This document shows, in pieces, positions 1 through 6,144 of a stretch of 6,623 nucleotides of DNA. Origin of the DNA: Actinomycetes bacterium (GTDB lineage: Bacteria; Actinomycetota; CALGFH01); assembly GCA_030152105.1 (NCBI GenBank), contig JASLIH010000620.1, positions 1-6,623 on the forward strand, given 5' to 3'. Each line of letters starts with the position of its first letter. The stretch's first letter is position 1. Position numbers and translations under genes: made by a program. The notes under the pieces were generated by a model. The model was not told where the DNA came from, ran no database searches, and saw only the letters and a program-made list of their open reading frames with translations.

Positions 1-1107
1 ACCTCGGAGGCCGAGGAGGTCGGCGTGTTCGCTCCCGAGGCCGTCCCCACCGCCGAGCTCCAGGCCGGGGAGGTCGGCTACCTCATCCCGGGCGTCAAGG
101 ACGTGCGCCAGGTCCGGGTGGGAGACACCGTCACCACCGCCAGCCGGCTGGCGACCGAGCCGCTGGGTGGCTACCGCGAGCCGCGGCCGATGGTCTTCTC
201 GGGCCTGTACCCGATCGAGGGTGACGACTTCCCCGACCTGCGCGACGCCCTGGACCGGCTGCGGCTCAACGACGCCGCCCTGGTCTACGAGCCCGAGTCG
301 TCGACCGCGCTCGGGTTCGGGTTCCGCTGCGGCTTCCTCGGGCTGCTCCACATGGACATCGTGCGCGAGCGGCTGGAGCGGGAGTTCGACCTGGCCCTGA
401 TCACCACCGCCCCCAACGTCGCCTACCGGGTCACCTTGGAGACGGGGGAGACGATCATGGTCTCCAACCCCAGCGAGCTGCCGCCCGCGGCGTCGGTCCA
501 GCGGATCGAGGAGCCGTACGTCTCCGCGATGGTGCTGTGCCCGGCCGACTACATCGGCCCGGTGATGGAGCTGTGCCAGGGGCGGCGGGGCGAGCTGGTG
601 ACCATGGAGTACCTGTCCGAGGAGCGGGTCGAGCTGCGCTACCAGCTCCCCCTGGGCGAGATCATCTTCGACTTCTTCGACCAGCTGAAGTCGCGGACCC
701 GTGGGTACGCCTCGCTCGACTACGAGCCAAGCGGGTACCGGGAGGCCGACCTGGTCAAGGTCGACGTGCTGCTCCAGGGCGAGCCGGTCGACGCCTTCTC
801 GGCCATCGTCCACAAGGACAAGGCGTACGCCTACGGCCGGGCGATGACGGCCAAGCTCAAGCGGCTGATCCCGCGCCAGCTCTACGAGGTCCCGATCCAG
901 GCGACCATCGGGGCCAAGGTGATCGCCCGCGAGACCATCACCGCCCGGCGCAAGGACGTGCTCGCCAAATGCTACGGCGGCGACGTCACCCGCAAGCGCA
1001 AGCTGCTGGAGCGCCAGAAGGAAGGCAAGCGGCGGATGAAGCAGATCGGCCGGGTCGAGGTCCCGCAGGAGGCGTTCGTGGCCGCCCTGCGGACTGACGA
1101 GAGCTGA
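1..1107 (+). CDS. lepA: Elongation factor 4 (LepA GTPase), C-terminal part
   Basis: LepA/EF4 is a ribosome-binding translational GTPase related to EF-G. It has been linked to back-translocation and to ribosome assembly or initiation. The reading frame is open from base 1 and gives 368 residues. E. coli LepA has about 600, so the GTP-binding domain and part of the beta-barrel domain lie outside the window. Visible parts, in order: the end of domain II ([19 protein letters not shown]), the EF-G-like domain III with the very conserved [22 protein letters not shown] stretch near residues 106-125, a domain V-like part ([41 protein letters not shown]), and the LepA-specific C-terminal domain ([20 protein letters not shown], then [20 protein letters not shown]). 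This last domain separates LepA from EF-G. The GTG at 25 is internal, not a start. The hemW start follows four bases after the TGA. Confidence 0.97.
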   Translation, partial: TSEAEEVGVFAPEAVPTAELQAGEVGYLIPGVKDVRQVRVGDTVTTASRLATEPLGGYREPRPMVFSGLYPIEGDDFPDLRDALDRLRLNDAALVYEPESSTALGFGFRCGFLGLLHMDIVRERLEREFDLALITTAPNVAYRVTLETGETIMVSNPSELPPAASVQRIEEPYVSAMVLCPADYIGPVMELCQGRRGELVTMEYLSEERVELRYQLPLGEIIFDFFDQLKSRTRGYASLDYEPSGYREADLVKVDVLLQGEPVDAFSAIVHKDKAYAYGRAMTAKLKRLIPRQLYEVPIQATIGAKVIARETITARRKDVLAKCYGGDVTRKRKLLERQKEGKRRMKQIGRVEVPQEAFVAALRTDES

Positions 1108-1111
1108 CCCG

Positions 1112-2356
1112 ATGACAGCCGTCCTCCCAATCCCGACCCCACCGTCACCGAGCCCGGCGCCGCTGGTCGACTCGGGGTTGTTCGGGGTCTATGTGCATGT
1201 GCCGTTCTGCCTGACCCGGTGCCACTACTGCGACTTCGTGACCTACACGGGGATGGAGGGCCTGCGGCGGCCGTACGCGGCCGCGCTGGGGGAGGAGGCG
1301 GCCATGGTGGCGACCACCCTCGGCCCGGAGCCGCCGGAGGTCACCAGCGTGTTCGTGGGCGGTGGGACGCCGACCCTGCTGCCGCCGGGCGACCTTGGAC
1401 GCCTGCTGGCCCGGCTGCGGGAGCTGCTGCCGTTCGCGCCCGGGGCCGAGGTGACGGTCGAGGCCAACCCGGAGACGGTCGACGCCGCCATGGCCGAGGG
1501 GCTGGCCGCGGCCGGGGTGACCCGGGTCTCGATGGGCGCCCAGAGCTTCGACGACGGGGTCCTGGCCGCGCTCGGCCGGGTCCATGACGCGGGGCGGGTG
1601 GCGGCCGCGGTGGCGGCCCTCCGGGGGGCCGGCGTCCCCGCCCTCAACCTCGACCTGATCTACGGGGGGCCGGGCGAGGACGCCGGGTCGTGGGCGGCCA
1701 CCCTTGAGGCGGCCATCGCCCTCGAACCCGAGCACCTGTCCGCCTACGCCCTCACCATCGAGCCGGCCACCAAGTTCGGCCGCCTGGTCGCCGCCGGCCG
1801 GATGGCCGAGCCGGGCGAGGACGACCTCGCCGACCGCTACGACACCGCCTGTGCGGTCCTGGCCGTCGCCGGCTACCACCACTATGAGGTCTCCAACTGG
1901 GCCAGGGACGGCGCGGCGGGGGCGGGCAGGGGCCCGAGCGCGAGCCGGCGCACGGTCACCCGGATCCCGTCCCACGCCAGCCGGCACAACCTGACCTACT
2001 GGCGGCGGGGGCGGTACCTCGGCCTCGGCGCCGGGGCCCACGAGTTCGACGGGGCGACCCGCCGCTGGAACGTCGACGGGGTGCCCGCCTACCTGGCGGC
2101 GGTCCGGGAGCACCGGCGCCCGACCTCCGGGCAGGAGCGGCTGGATACCGGACAGGCCCGCTTCGAGGCGCTGGCGTTGCGGCTTCGGACGGTCGAGGGG
2201 CTCGACCCGGCCGAGGCCAGGAGCCTGGGGACCGACCCCTCAGGAGCACCAGCGCAGGAGCTGCGACGGGCCGGTCTGCTGGCCCCCGGACCTGGGCTGC
2301 GGCTGACCGAGAAGGGCATGTTCCTGCACGGTGAGGTGGTCGCCCGGCTGGCTTAG
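1112..2356 (+). CDS. hemW: Radical SAM haem chaperone HemW (HemN-like)
   Basis: The product is 414 residues and belongs to the HemN/HemW radical-SAM family. HemW binds haem and is thought to deliver it to respiratory enzymes. It is often misannotated as oxygen-independent coproporphyrinogen III oxidase. The cluster motif is CLTRCHYC (C33, C37, C40) after YVHVPF and is followed by DF. Lack of the extra HemN cysteine (CxxxCxxCxC) is why I call HemW rather than HemN. Other signatures are GGGTPT (83-88), EANPETV (118-123), SMGAQSFDD (140-148), NLDLIYGGPGE (179-189), YEVSNWA (258-264), RHNLTYW (291-297) and GLGAGAH (304-310). The Pro-rich first 20 residues precede the conserved core. About 20 extra residues, rich in Gly/Ala/Arg, sit between SNWA and RHN. 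The ATG follows the lepA stop by four bases and has only a weak GAGAG ribosome site (1099-1103), suggesting coupling with lepA. The TAG stop lies inside the CIRCE element. Confidence 0.93.
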   Translation: MTAVLPIPTPPSPSPAPLVDSGLFGVYVHVPFCLTRCHYCDFVTYTGMEGLRRPYAAALGEEAAMVATTLGPEPPEVTSVFVGGGTPTLLPPGDLGRLLARLRELLPFAPGAEVTVEANPETVDAAMAEGLAAAGVTRVSMGAQSFDDGVLAALGRVHDAGRVAAAVAALRGAGVPALNLDLIYGGPGEDAGSWAATLEAAIALEPEHLSAYALTIEPATKFGRLVAAGRMAEPGEDDLADRYDTACAVLAVAGYHHYEVSNWARDGAAGAGRGPSASRRTVTRIPSHASRHNLTYWRRGRYLGLGAGAHEFDGATRRWNVDGVPAYLAAVREHRRPTSGQERLDTGQARFEALALRLRTVEGLDPAEARSLGTDPSGAPAQELRRAGLLAPGPGLRLTEKGMFLHGEVVARLA

Positions 2357-2379
2357 CACTCGCCTACCTTGACTGCTAC
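2353..2379 (+). promoter_or_regulatory. CIRCE operator (HrcA binding site)
   Basis: The left half reads TTAGCACTC (2353-2361), an exact match to the known CIRCE consensus TTAGCACTC-N9-GAGTGCTAA. Then come nine bases and the right half GACTGCTAC (2371-2379), matching 7 of 9 positions. The spacing is exactly canonical and the element stands directly in front of hrcA, its expected place. CIRCE is the inverted repeat bound by HrcA to shut off heat-shock genes at normal temperature. The hemW stop codon TAG (2354-2356) forms part of the left half. The imperfect right half may weaken binding, as is common for autoregulatory sites; that last point is inference. Confidence 0.9.
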
Positions 2380-2382
2380 GCT
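2353..2382 (+). promoter_or_regulatory. Candidate hrcA-dnaJ promoter overlapping CIRCE
   Basis: A -10 box of actinobacterial type, TACGCT (2377-2382), lies 18 bases after TTAGCA (2353-2358), a 4/6 match to the -35 consensus. Transcription would begin near 2389-2390. An alternative -35, TTGACT (2369-2374), has only a poor -10 partner (GATCGT, 2393-2398, 18-base spacer). Either promoter is overlapped by the CIRCE element, so HrcA binding would block RNA polymerase. The promoter call is by eye from consensus matches and is less certain than the operator. Confidence 0.55.
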
Positions 2383-2407
2383 GCCGAACATGGATCGTCT
2401 TGGGCAG

Positions 2408-2414
2408 GGAGGGG
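2408..2414 (+). promoter_or_regulatory. Ribosome binding site deciding the hrcA start
   Basis: GGAGGGG ends five bases before the ATG at 2420 and is the only strong Shine-Dalgarno sequence in the hemW-hrcA gap. It favours 2420 over the upstream in-frame ATG at 2390 and TTG at 2369. The TTG is part of the CIRCE/-35 region, so it is very unlikely to be translated. Confidence 0.7.
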
Positions 2415-2419
2415 CGGCC

Positions 2420-3448
2420 ATGGACCTCGATGAGCGAAAAGCGCGGCTGCTGCGCGCGGTGGTGCATGAGTTCATCTACACCGAGAAGCCCGTCGGGTCC
2501 AAGAGCCTGACCGAGCGCTACTCGCTCGGCGTCTCGCCGGCCACCATCCGCAACGAGCTGGCCGTGCTCGAGGAGCAGGGCTACCTGGCGCACCCCCACA
2601 CCAGCGCCGGGCGCATCCCCACCGACCGGGGCTACCGGTTCTACGTCGACGCGCTCTCGGGGGTCGGGGAGCTGGCCCGAGCCCAGGAGGAGACCATCGC
2701 CAGGTTCTTCGAGGGGGCGGCCGACCTGGAGGAGACCCTCCAGCGGACCTCGCTGCTGCTGTCGAGCCTGACCCACTACACGGCCATGGTGGCCCCGCCG
2801 GGCCTCGACCGGTCCCGGCTGCGGCACATCGAGGTGGTCGGCCTGGGCCGGCACGTGATCATGCTGGTGCTGATTGTCGACTCCGGGCGGGTGGAGAAGC
2901 GGCTGGTCGAGACGGCCGAGGAGGTCTCCACCGAGGACCTGGAGGCGCTGCGCCGCCAGCTCAACGAGCGCCTGGCCAACGAGCGCCTGTCCCGGGCCGA
3001 GCTGATCCTCGACGCCATGAGCGGCGAGGTCCCGCCCCAGCGCCGGGCCCTGTTCCAGACCCTGGCCGCGGCCATCGGCCAGTTCGTCGGCGACCAGACC
3101 AGCGAGCGGGTCTGGCTGGGCGGGCAGGCCAACATCGCCGGGCCCGGGGCCTTCGACGGCATCGAGACCGTCCGCCGGGTCTACGAGGCCCTCGAGCAGC
3201 AGGTGCTGGTGCTGCGCATGCTCCAGGCCACCCTGGGCCGCGACGACGCGGTGTCGGTGGTGATCGGCTCGGAGAACACGGTCGAGGGGATGGAGGCCTG
3301 CTCGCTGGTCACCTCCGCCTACCTGGCCGGCGACGCCAGCGGCTCCATCGGCGTCCTCGGCCCGACCCGGATGGACTACCTGCGGGCCATGGCCGCCGTC
3401 CAGGCGGTGGCCCGCTACCTGGGCGACGCCTTTGAGGGGAACGGATAA
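2420..3448 (+). CDS. hrcA: Heat-inducible transcription repressor HrcA
   Basis: HrcA is the dimeric repressor that binds CIRCE and controls class I heat-shock genes; GroEL normally keeps it active. From this start the protein has 342 residues, near the usual family length, and begins MDLDERKARLLRAVV, where the family N-terminus normally begins. The winged-helix DNA-binding domain is clear: EKPVGSKSL (22-30), GVSPATIRNELAVLEEQGYL (37-56, recognition region) and HPHTSAGRIPTDRGYRFYVD (58-77). The rest is the family's GAF-like and inserted dimerisation region, including the late IGSEN and YLAGDASGSIGVLGPTRMDY segments (the usual GxIGVIGPxRMDY motif). The start was chosen for its strong ribosome site. 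An in-frame ATG at 2390 would add ten residues and could serve a leaderless transcript. The CIRCE site just upstream indicates autoregulation. dnaJ begins three bases after the TAA, so the two genes form an operon. Confidence 0.95.
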   Translation: MDLDERKARLLRAVVHEFIYTEKPVGSKSLTERYSLGVSPATIRNELAVLEEQGYLAHPHTSAGRIPTDRGYRFYVDALSGVGELARAQEETIARFFEGAADLEETLQRTSLLLSSLTHYTAMVAPPGLDRSRLRHIEVVGLGRHVIMLVLIVDSGRVEKRLVETAEEVSTEDLEALRRQLNERLANERLSRAELILDAMSGEVPPQRRALFQTLAAAIGQFVGDQTSERVWLGGQANIAGPGAFDGIETVRRVYEALEQQVLVLRMLQATLGRDDAVSVVIGSENTVEGMEACSLVTSAYLAGDASGSIGVLGPTRMDYLRAMAAVQAVARYLGDAFEGNG

Positions 3449-3451
3449 CTG

Positions 3452-4585
3452 GTGAGCGACTACTACCAGCTGCTGGAGGTCGACCGGGGCGCCGGGCCCG
3501 AGGACATCAAGCGCGCCTACCGGCGGCTCGCCCGCCAGTACCACCCCGACGTGAACGGCAACGACCCGGCGTCGGCCGAGCGCTTCAAGGAGATCAACAA
3601 GGCCTACAGCGTCCTGTCCGACCCCGACAAGCGTCAGCGCTACGACGCCTACGGCGAGGCCGGGGTCGAGGGCATGGCCGGCCAGGGGGCCGACCCGTTC
3701 TCGACCTTCGGGGCGTCCTTCGACGACCTGCTCGGCCAGTTCTTCGGCGGCGGCGGCGACCCGTTCGGCGGGGGCCGCACCCGGGCCCGCTCGCGGGCCC
3801 GGCGGGGCGAGACCATCGGCATGCGGCTGCGCCTGCCGTTCACCGAGGCCGTCTTCGGCACCTCCAAGGACGTCCGGGTCCGGGCCGCGACCACCTGCGG
3901 GCGCTGCGCCGGGTCGGGGGCCAAGCCGGGCACCGAGCCGACCGTCTGCTCGCGCTGCAACGGCTCCGGCCAGCAGCGCACCGTCCGCCAGTCGCTGCTC
4001 GGCCAGCTGGTCACGGCCACCACCTGCCCGGTCTGCTCCGGCACCGGCCAGGAGGTCCGCTCGCCCTGCCCGGAGTGCCACGGCCAGGGGCTGATGATGG
4101 AGGACTCCACCCTCACCATCGACATCCCCCCGGGCCTTGAGGACGGTAGCCAGATCCGCTACCAGGGCCGCGGCCACGCCGGCCAGTACGGCGGGCCCCC
4201 GGGGGACCTGATCGTCGAGCTGGCCGTCGACGCCCACCCGGTCTTCGACCGGCGCGGCGACGACCTGGTCTGCAGCGTCGAGATCCCCATGACGGTGGCC
4301 GCCCTCGGCGGCAGCGTCCCCCTGGAGACCCTGGACGGCAAGGAGACGGTCGAGGTCGAGCCGGGCACCCAGTCGGGTGAGGTCAAGCGCTTCCGCAAGC
4401 GCGGCGTGCCCCACCCCGACGGCCGGGGCCGGGGCGACCTGCTGGTCCAGGTGGCCGTGGTCACCCCGACCCATCTCGGCGAGCAGCAGCGGGCCCTGAT
4501 CCGCCAGCTGGCCCAGCTGCGCGGCGAGGAGGTCGAGCCCCAGGGCGGCGGCCTGTTCGCGCGGCTCAAGGGCAGCGGCCGCTGA
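3452..4585 (+). CDS. dnaJ: Co-chaperone DnaJ (Hsp40, type I)
   Basis: DnaJ delivers unfolded proteins to DnaK and stimulates its ATPase. This 377-residue protein has the full type I layout. The J-domain spans about 1-68 with the HPD triad at 31-33. A Gly/Phe-rich linker follows at about 77-112 (DPFSTFGASFDDLLGQFFGG, then GDPFGGG). The zinc region has four complete CxxCxGxG repeats: CGRCAGSG (C149/C152), CSRCNGSG (C166/C169), CPVCSGTG (C192/C195) and CPECHGQG (C206/C209). The C-terminal substrate-binding beta domains begin at IDIPPGLEDGSQIRYQGRGHAG and include HPVFDRRGDDL and ALGGSVPLETLDG. It starts with GTG, with GAGGGGA (3434-3440) eleven bases upstream, inside the end of hrcA. Pairing with hrcA, apart from dnaK-grpE, is typical of the second actinobacterial DnaJ (often called dnaJ2). 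Whether another copy exists cannot be seen here. Shared control through CIRCE is inferred. Confidence 0.96.
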   Translation: MSDYYQLLEVDRGAGPEDIKRAYRRLARQYHPDVNGNDPASAERFKEINKAYSVLSDPDKRQRYDAYGEAGVEGMAGQGADPFSTFGASFDDLLGQFFGGGGDPFGGGRTRARSRARRGETIGMRLRLPFTEAVFGTSKDVRVRAATTCGRCAGSGAKPGTEPTVCSRCNGSGQQRTVRQSLLGQLVTATTCPVCSGTGQEVRSPCPECHGQGLMMEDSTLTIDIPPGLEDGSQIRYQGRGHAGQYGGPPGDLIVELAVDAHPVFDRRGDDLVCSVEIPMTVAALGGSVPLETLDGKETVEVEPGTQSGEVKRFRKRGVPHPDGRGRGDLLVQVAVVTPTHLGEQQRALIRQLAQLRGEEVEPQGGGLFARLKGSGR

Positions 4586-4597
4586 CCGCCGCGGCCG
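4576..4597. repeat. GC-rich inverted repeat around the dnaJ stop
   Basis: CGGCCGC (4576-4582) and GCGGCCG (4591-4597) form a perfect 7-bp stem with an 8-base loop holding the dnaJ TGA. No T-run follows, so it is not a standard intrinsic terminator. Such stems arise easily by chance in DNA this rich in G and C. It could slow or partly stop transcription into the exporter gene, but that is speculation. Confidence 0.3.
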
Positions 4598-4638
4598 ACC
4601 ACGGCGGGCTGGCCTACCGCAGCCCCGTCGGCCGCTGG

Positions 4639-6069
4639 GTGCTGCTGGCCACGGTGCTCGGGTCGGGCATCGCGTTCCTCGACGCCACTGTTGTCAACGT
4701 GGCCCTGCCCACCATCGGCGAGGACCTGGACGCCGGGATCTCCAGCCTCCAGTGGGTGGTCAACGCCTACACCCTCACCCTGTCGGGGTTCCTGCTGCTC
4801 GGCGGGTCGCTCGGCGACCATTACGGCCGCCGGCGGGTGTTCGTCATCGGGGTGATCTGGTTCGCGGTGGCGTCGCTGCTGTGCGGGCTCGCCCCGACCG
4901 ACGAGGCCCTGATCGCGGCCCGCGCCCTCCAGGGCGTCGGCGGGGCCCTGCTCACCCCGGGCAGCCTGGCCATCATCGAGGCCAGCTTCCGGCGTGAGGA
5001 CCGCGGCCCGGCCATCGGCGCCTGGTCGGGGCTGGGCGGGGTCACGGCCGCGCTCGGCCCGTTCCTGGGCGGCTGGCTGGTCCAGGCCGCGACCTGGCGG
5101 CTGATCTTCCTGATCAACCTGCCCCTGGCCGCGGTGGTGGTCTGGGTGTCGCTGCGCCACGTGCCCGAGACCCGCGACCCGGGGGCCACCGGGCGGCTCG
5201 ACTGGGGCGGGGCCGCGCTGGCCGCGGGCGGCCTGGCCGGGGTGGTCTACGCCCTCACCGACGGCCCGGCCCAGGGCTGGACGTCGCCGGTGATCCTGGC
5301 CACCGGCCTTGGCGGGGTGGCCGCACTGGCCGCCTTCGTGCTCTGGGAACGGCGCGTCCCGGCCCCCATGCTGCCCCTCGACATCTTCGCCTCGCGCCAG
5401 TTCACCGCGGCCAACCTGGTCACCTTCGTGGTCTATGGAGCGCTCGGCGGGTCGCTGTTCCTCCTGCCCATCCAGCTCCAGCGGGTGGTCGGCTACACGC
5501 CGCTCGCCTCCGGGGTCGCCCTGGTCCCGGTCACGCTGATCATGCTGCTGCTGTCGGCGAGGTCGGGCCGCCTGGCCTCCCGGATCGGGCCGCGGCTGCC
5601 CATGACCGTCGGGCCGCTGCTCGTCGCCGCCGGGTTCGCCCTGTTCACCCGCATCGGCCCCGGGGCCAGCTACCTGGTCGACATCCTGCCGGCGTCGCTG
5701 GTCTACGGGTTCGGGCTGGTCCTGACGGTGGCCCCGCTGACCTCGACCGTGCTCGCCGCCGCCCCGGCCGAGCACGCCGGGATCGCCTCGGCGGTCAACA
5801 ACGACGTCGCCCGGACAGCCGGGCTGCTGGCCGTGGCCGTCCTGCCGGTGGCGGCCGGCATCTCGGGCGCGGACGCCCTGGAGCCGGCCCACTTCAGCGC
5901 CGGGTTCCGGACGGCCATGACCATCGCGGCCGTCCTGTGCGCGGCCGGCGGGGTGCTGTCCTGGTTCGCCATCCGCAACCCCGAGCCGGAGCCGGAGCCG
6001 GAACCCGAGCGCGACCACTACCTCAGCTGCCCCCTCAGCGCCCCGTCCCCGGCCGCCCGCAGCTCCTGA
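4639..6069 (+). CDS. DHA2-type MFS drug/metabolite exporter
   Basis: This is a membrane protein of the major facilitator superfamily, drug:H+ antiporter DHA2 branch (EmrB/QacA-like, normally 14 membrane spans). The 476 residues are mostly hydrophobic. Visible family motifs: LDATVVNVALP (14-24) in the first span, motif A as GGSLGDHYGRRRVF (55-68), motif B around LIAARALQGVGGALLTPGSL (91-110), motif C as GLGGVTAALGPFLGGWL (131-147), WRLIFLINLP (153-162) and AGIASAVNNDVARTAGLLAV (380-399). The substrate cannot be told from sequence. The start is doubtful: GTG at 4639 is the first canonical codon, but it has no ribosome site and begins inside the first membrane span. The open frame upstream encodes a plausible lead (LAYRSPVGRW). 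CTG at 4582 overlaps the dnaJ TGA as CTGA, with AAGGG at 4568-4572, and would give 495 residues. The C-terminal tail carries an acidic Glu-Pro repeat. The closeness to dnaJ suggests possible co-transcription. Confidence 0.88.
   Translation: MLLATVLGSGIAFLDATVVNVALPTIGEDLDAGISSLQWVVNAYTLTLSGFLLLGGSLGDHYGRRRVFVIGVIWFAVASLLCGLAPTDEALIAARALQGVGGALLTPGSLAIIEASFRREDRGPAIGAWSGLGGVTAALGPFLGGWLVQAATWRLIFLINLPLAAVVVWVSLRHVPETRDPGATGRLDWGGAALAAGGLAGVVYALTDGPAQGWTSPVILATGLGGVAALAAFVLWERRVPAPMLPLDIFASRQFTAANLVTFVVYGALGGSLFLLPIQLQRVVGYTPLASGVALVPVTLIMLLLSARSGRLASRIGPRLPMTVGPLLVAAGFALFTRIGPGASYLVDILPASLVYGFGLVLTVAPLTSTVLAAAPAEHAGIASAVNNDVARTAGLLAVAVLPVAAGISGADALEPAHFSAGFRTAMTIAAVLCAAGGVLSWFAIRNPEPEPEPEPERDHYLSCPLSAPSPAARSS
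5983..6009 (+). repeat. Short hexamer repeat coding a Glu-Pro tract
   Basis: Three perfect GAGCCG units (5983-6000), a degenerate GAACCC and a final GAG encode EPEPEPEPE. The tract lies just after the last predicted membrane span of the exporter, in the C-terminal tail expected in the cytoplasm. It is a simple-sequence tract that could vary in length by slippage without changing frame, since each unit is six bases. Confidence 0.75.
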
Positions 6070-6086
6070 CCCTCCCGGTGTGCGAT

Positions 6087-6113
6087 CGGTGCCGGCGTGG
6101 TAGACCGGTACCG
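6087..6113. repeat. Inverted repeat between exporter and fdh genes
   Basis: CGGTGCCGG (6087-6095) can pair with CCGGTACCG (6105-6113) as a 9-bp stem with one G-U pair and a 9-base loop. It lies 17 bases after the exporter stop and 31 before the formate dehydrogenase ATG. Only TT follows, so it is at best a T-poor terminator for the upstream gene. Alternatively it is an operator for fdh. The right arm overlaps TACCGT (6109-6114), a possible -10 box with a TAnnnT pattern, but no convincing -35 is visible 16-19 bases upstream. Confidence 0.45.
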
Positions 6114-6136
6114 TTGACGGCGGGGTCCGACCATCT

Positions 6137-6142
6137 GGGAGG
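6137..6142 (+). promoter_or_regulatory. Ribosome binding site of fdh
   Basis: GGGAGG is a strong Shine-Dalgarno sequence but ends only two bases before the ATG at 6145, closer than usual. The TTG at 6151, in the same frame, would have a better eight-base spacing. The two choices differ by two residues, so the protein is hardly affected. Confidence 0.6.
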
Positions 6143-6144
6143 CG

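Noticed and set aside
25..27. GTG as start of a separate gene
   Set aside because: The frame is open from base 1 and the residues before it (TSEAEEVG) continue the LepA domain II sequence; it is an internal valine.
1145..2113. 322-residue open frame on the minus strand over hemW
   Set aside because: It mirrors hemW in a GC-rich frame, has no motif and no credible ribosome site context; hemW is certain by its radical-SAM motifs.
2369..2371. TTG as hrcA start
   Set aside because: It lies in the CIRCE spacer and right arm and in a possible -35 box, has no ribosome site, and would add 17 residues not expected at the HrcA N-terminus.
2240..4474. 744-residue open frame on the minus strand
   Set aside because: It lies antisense to hemW, hrcA and dnaJ, which are all unmistakable. 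The translation is low-complexity (Gly/Ala/Val/Leu/Asp-rich) with no recognisable domain, as expected from a reverse frame of very GC-rich codons.
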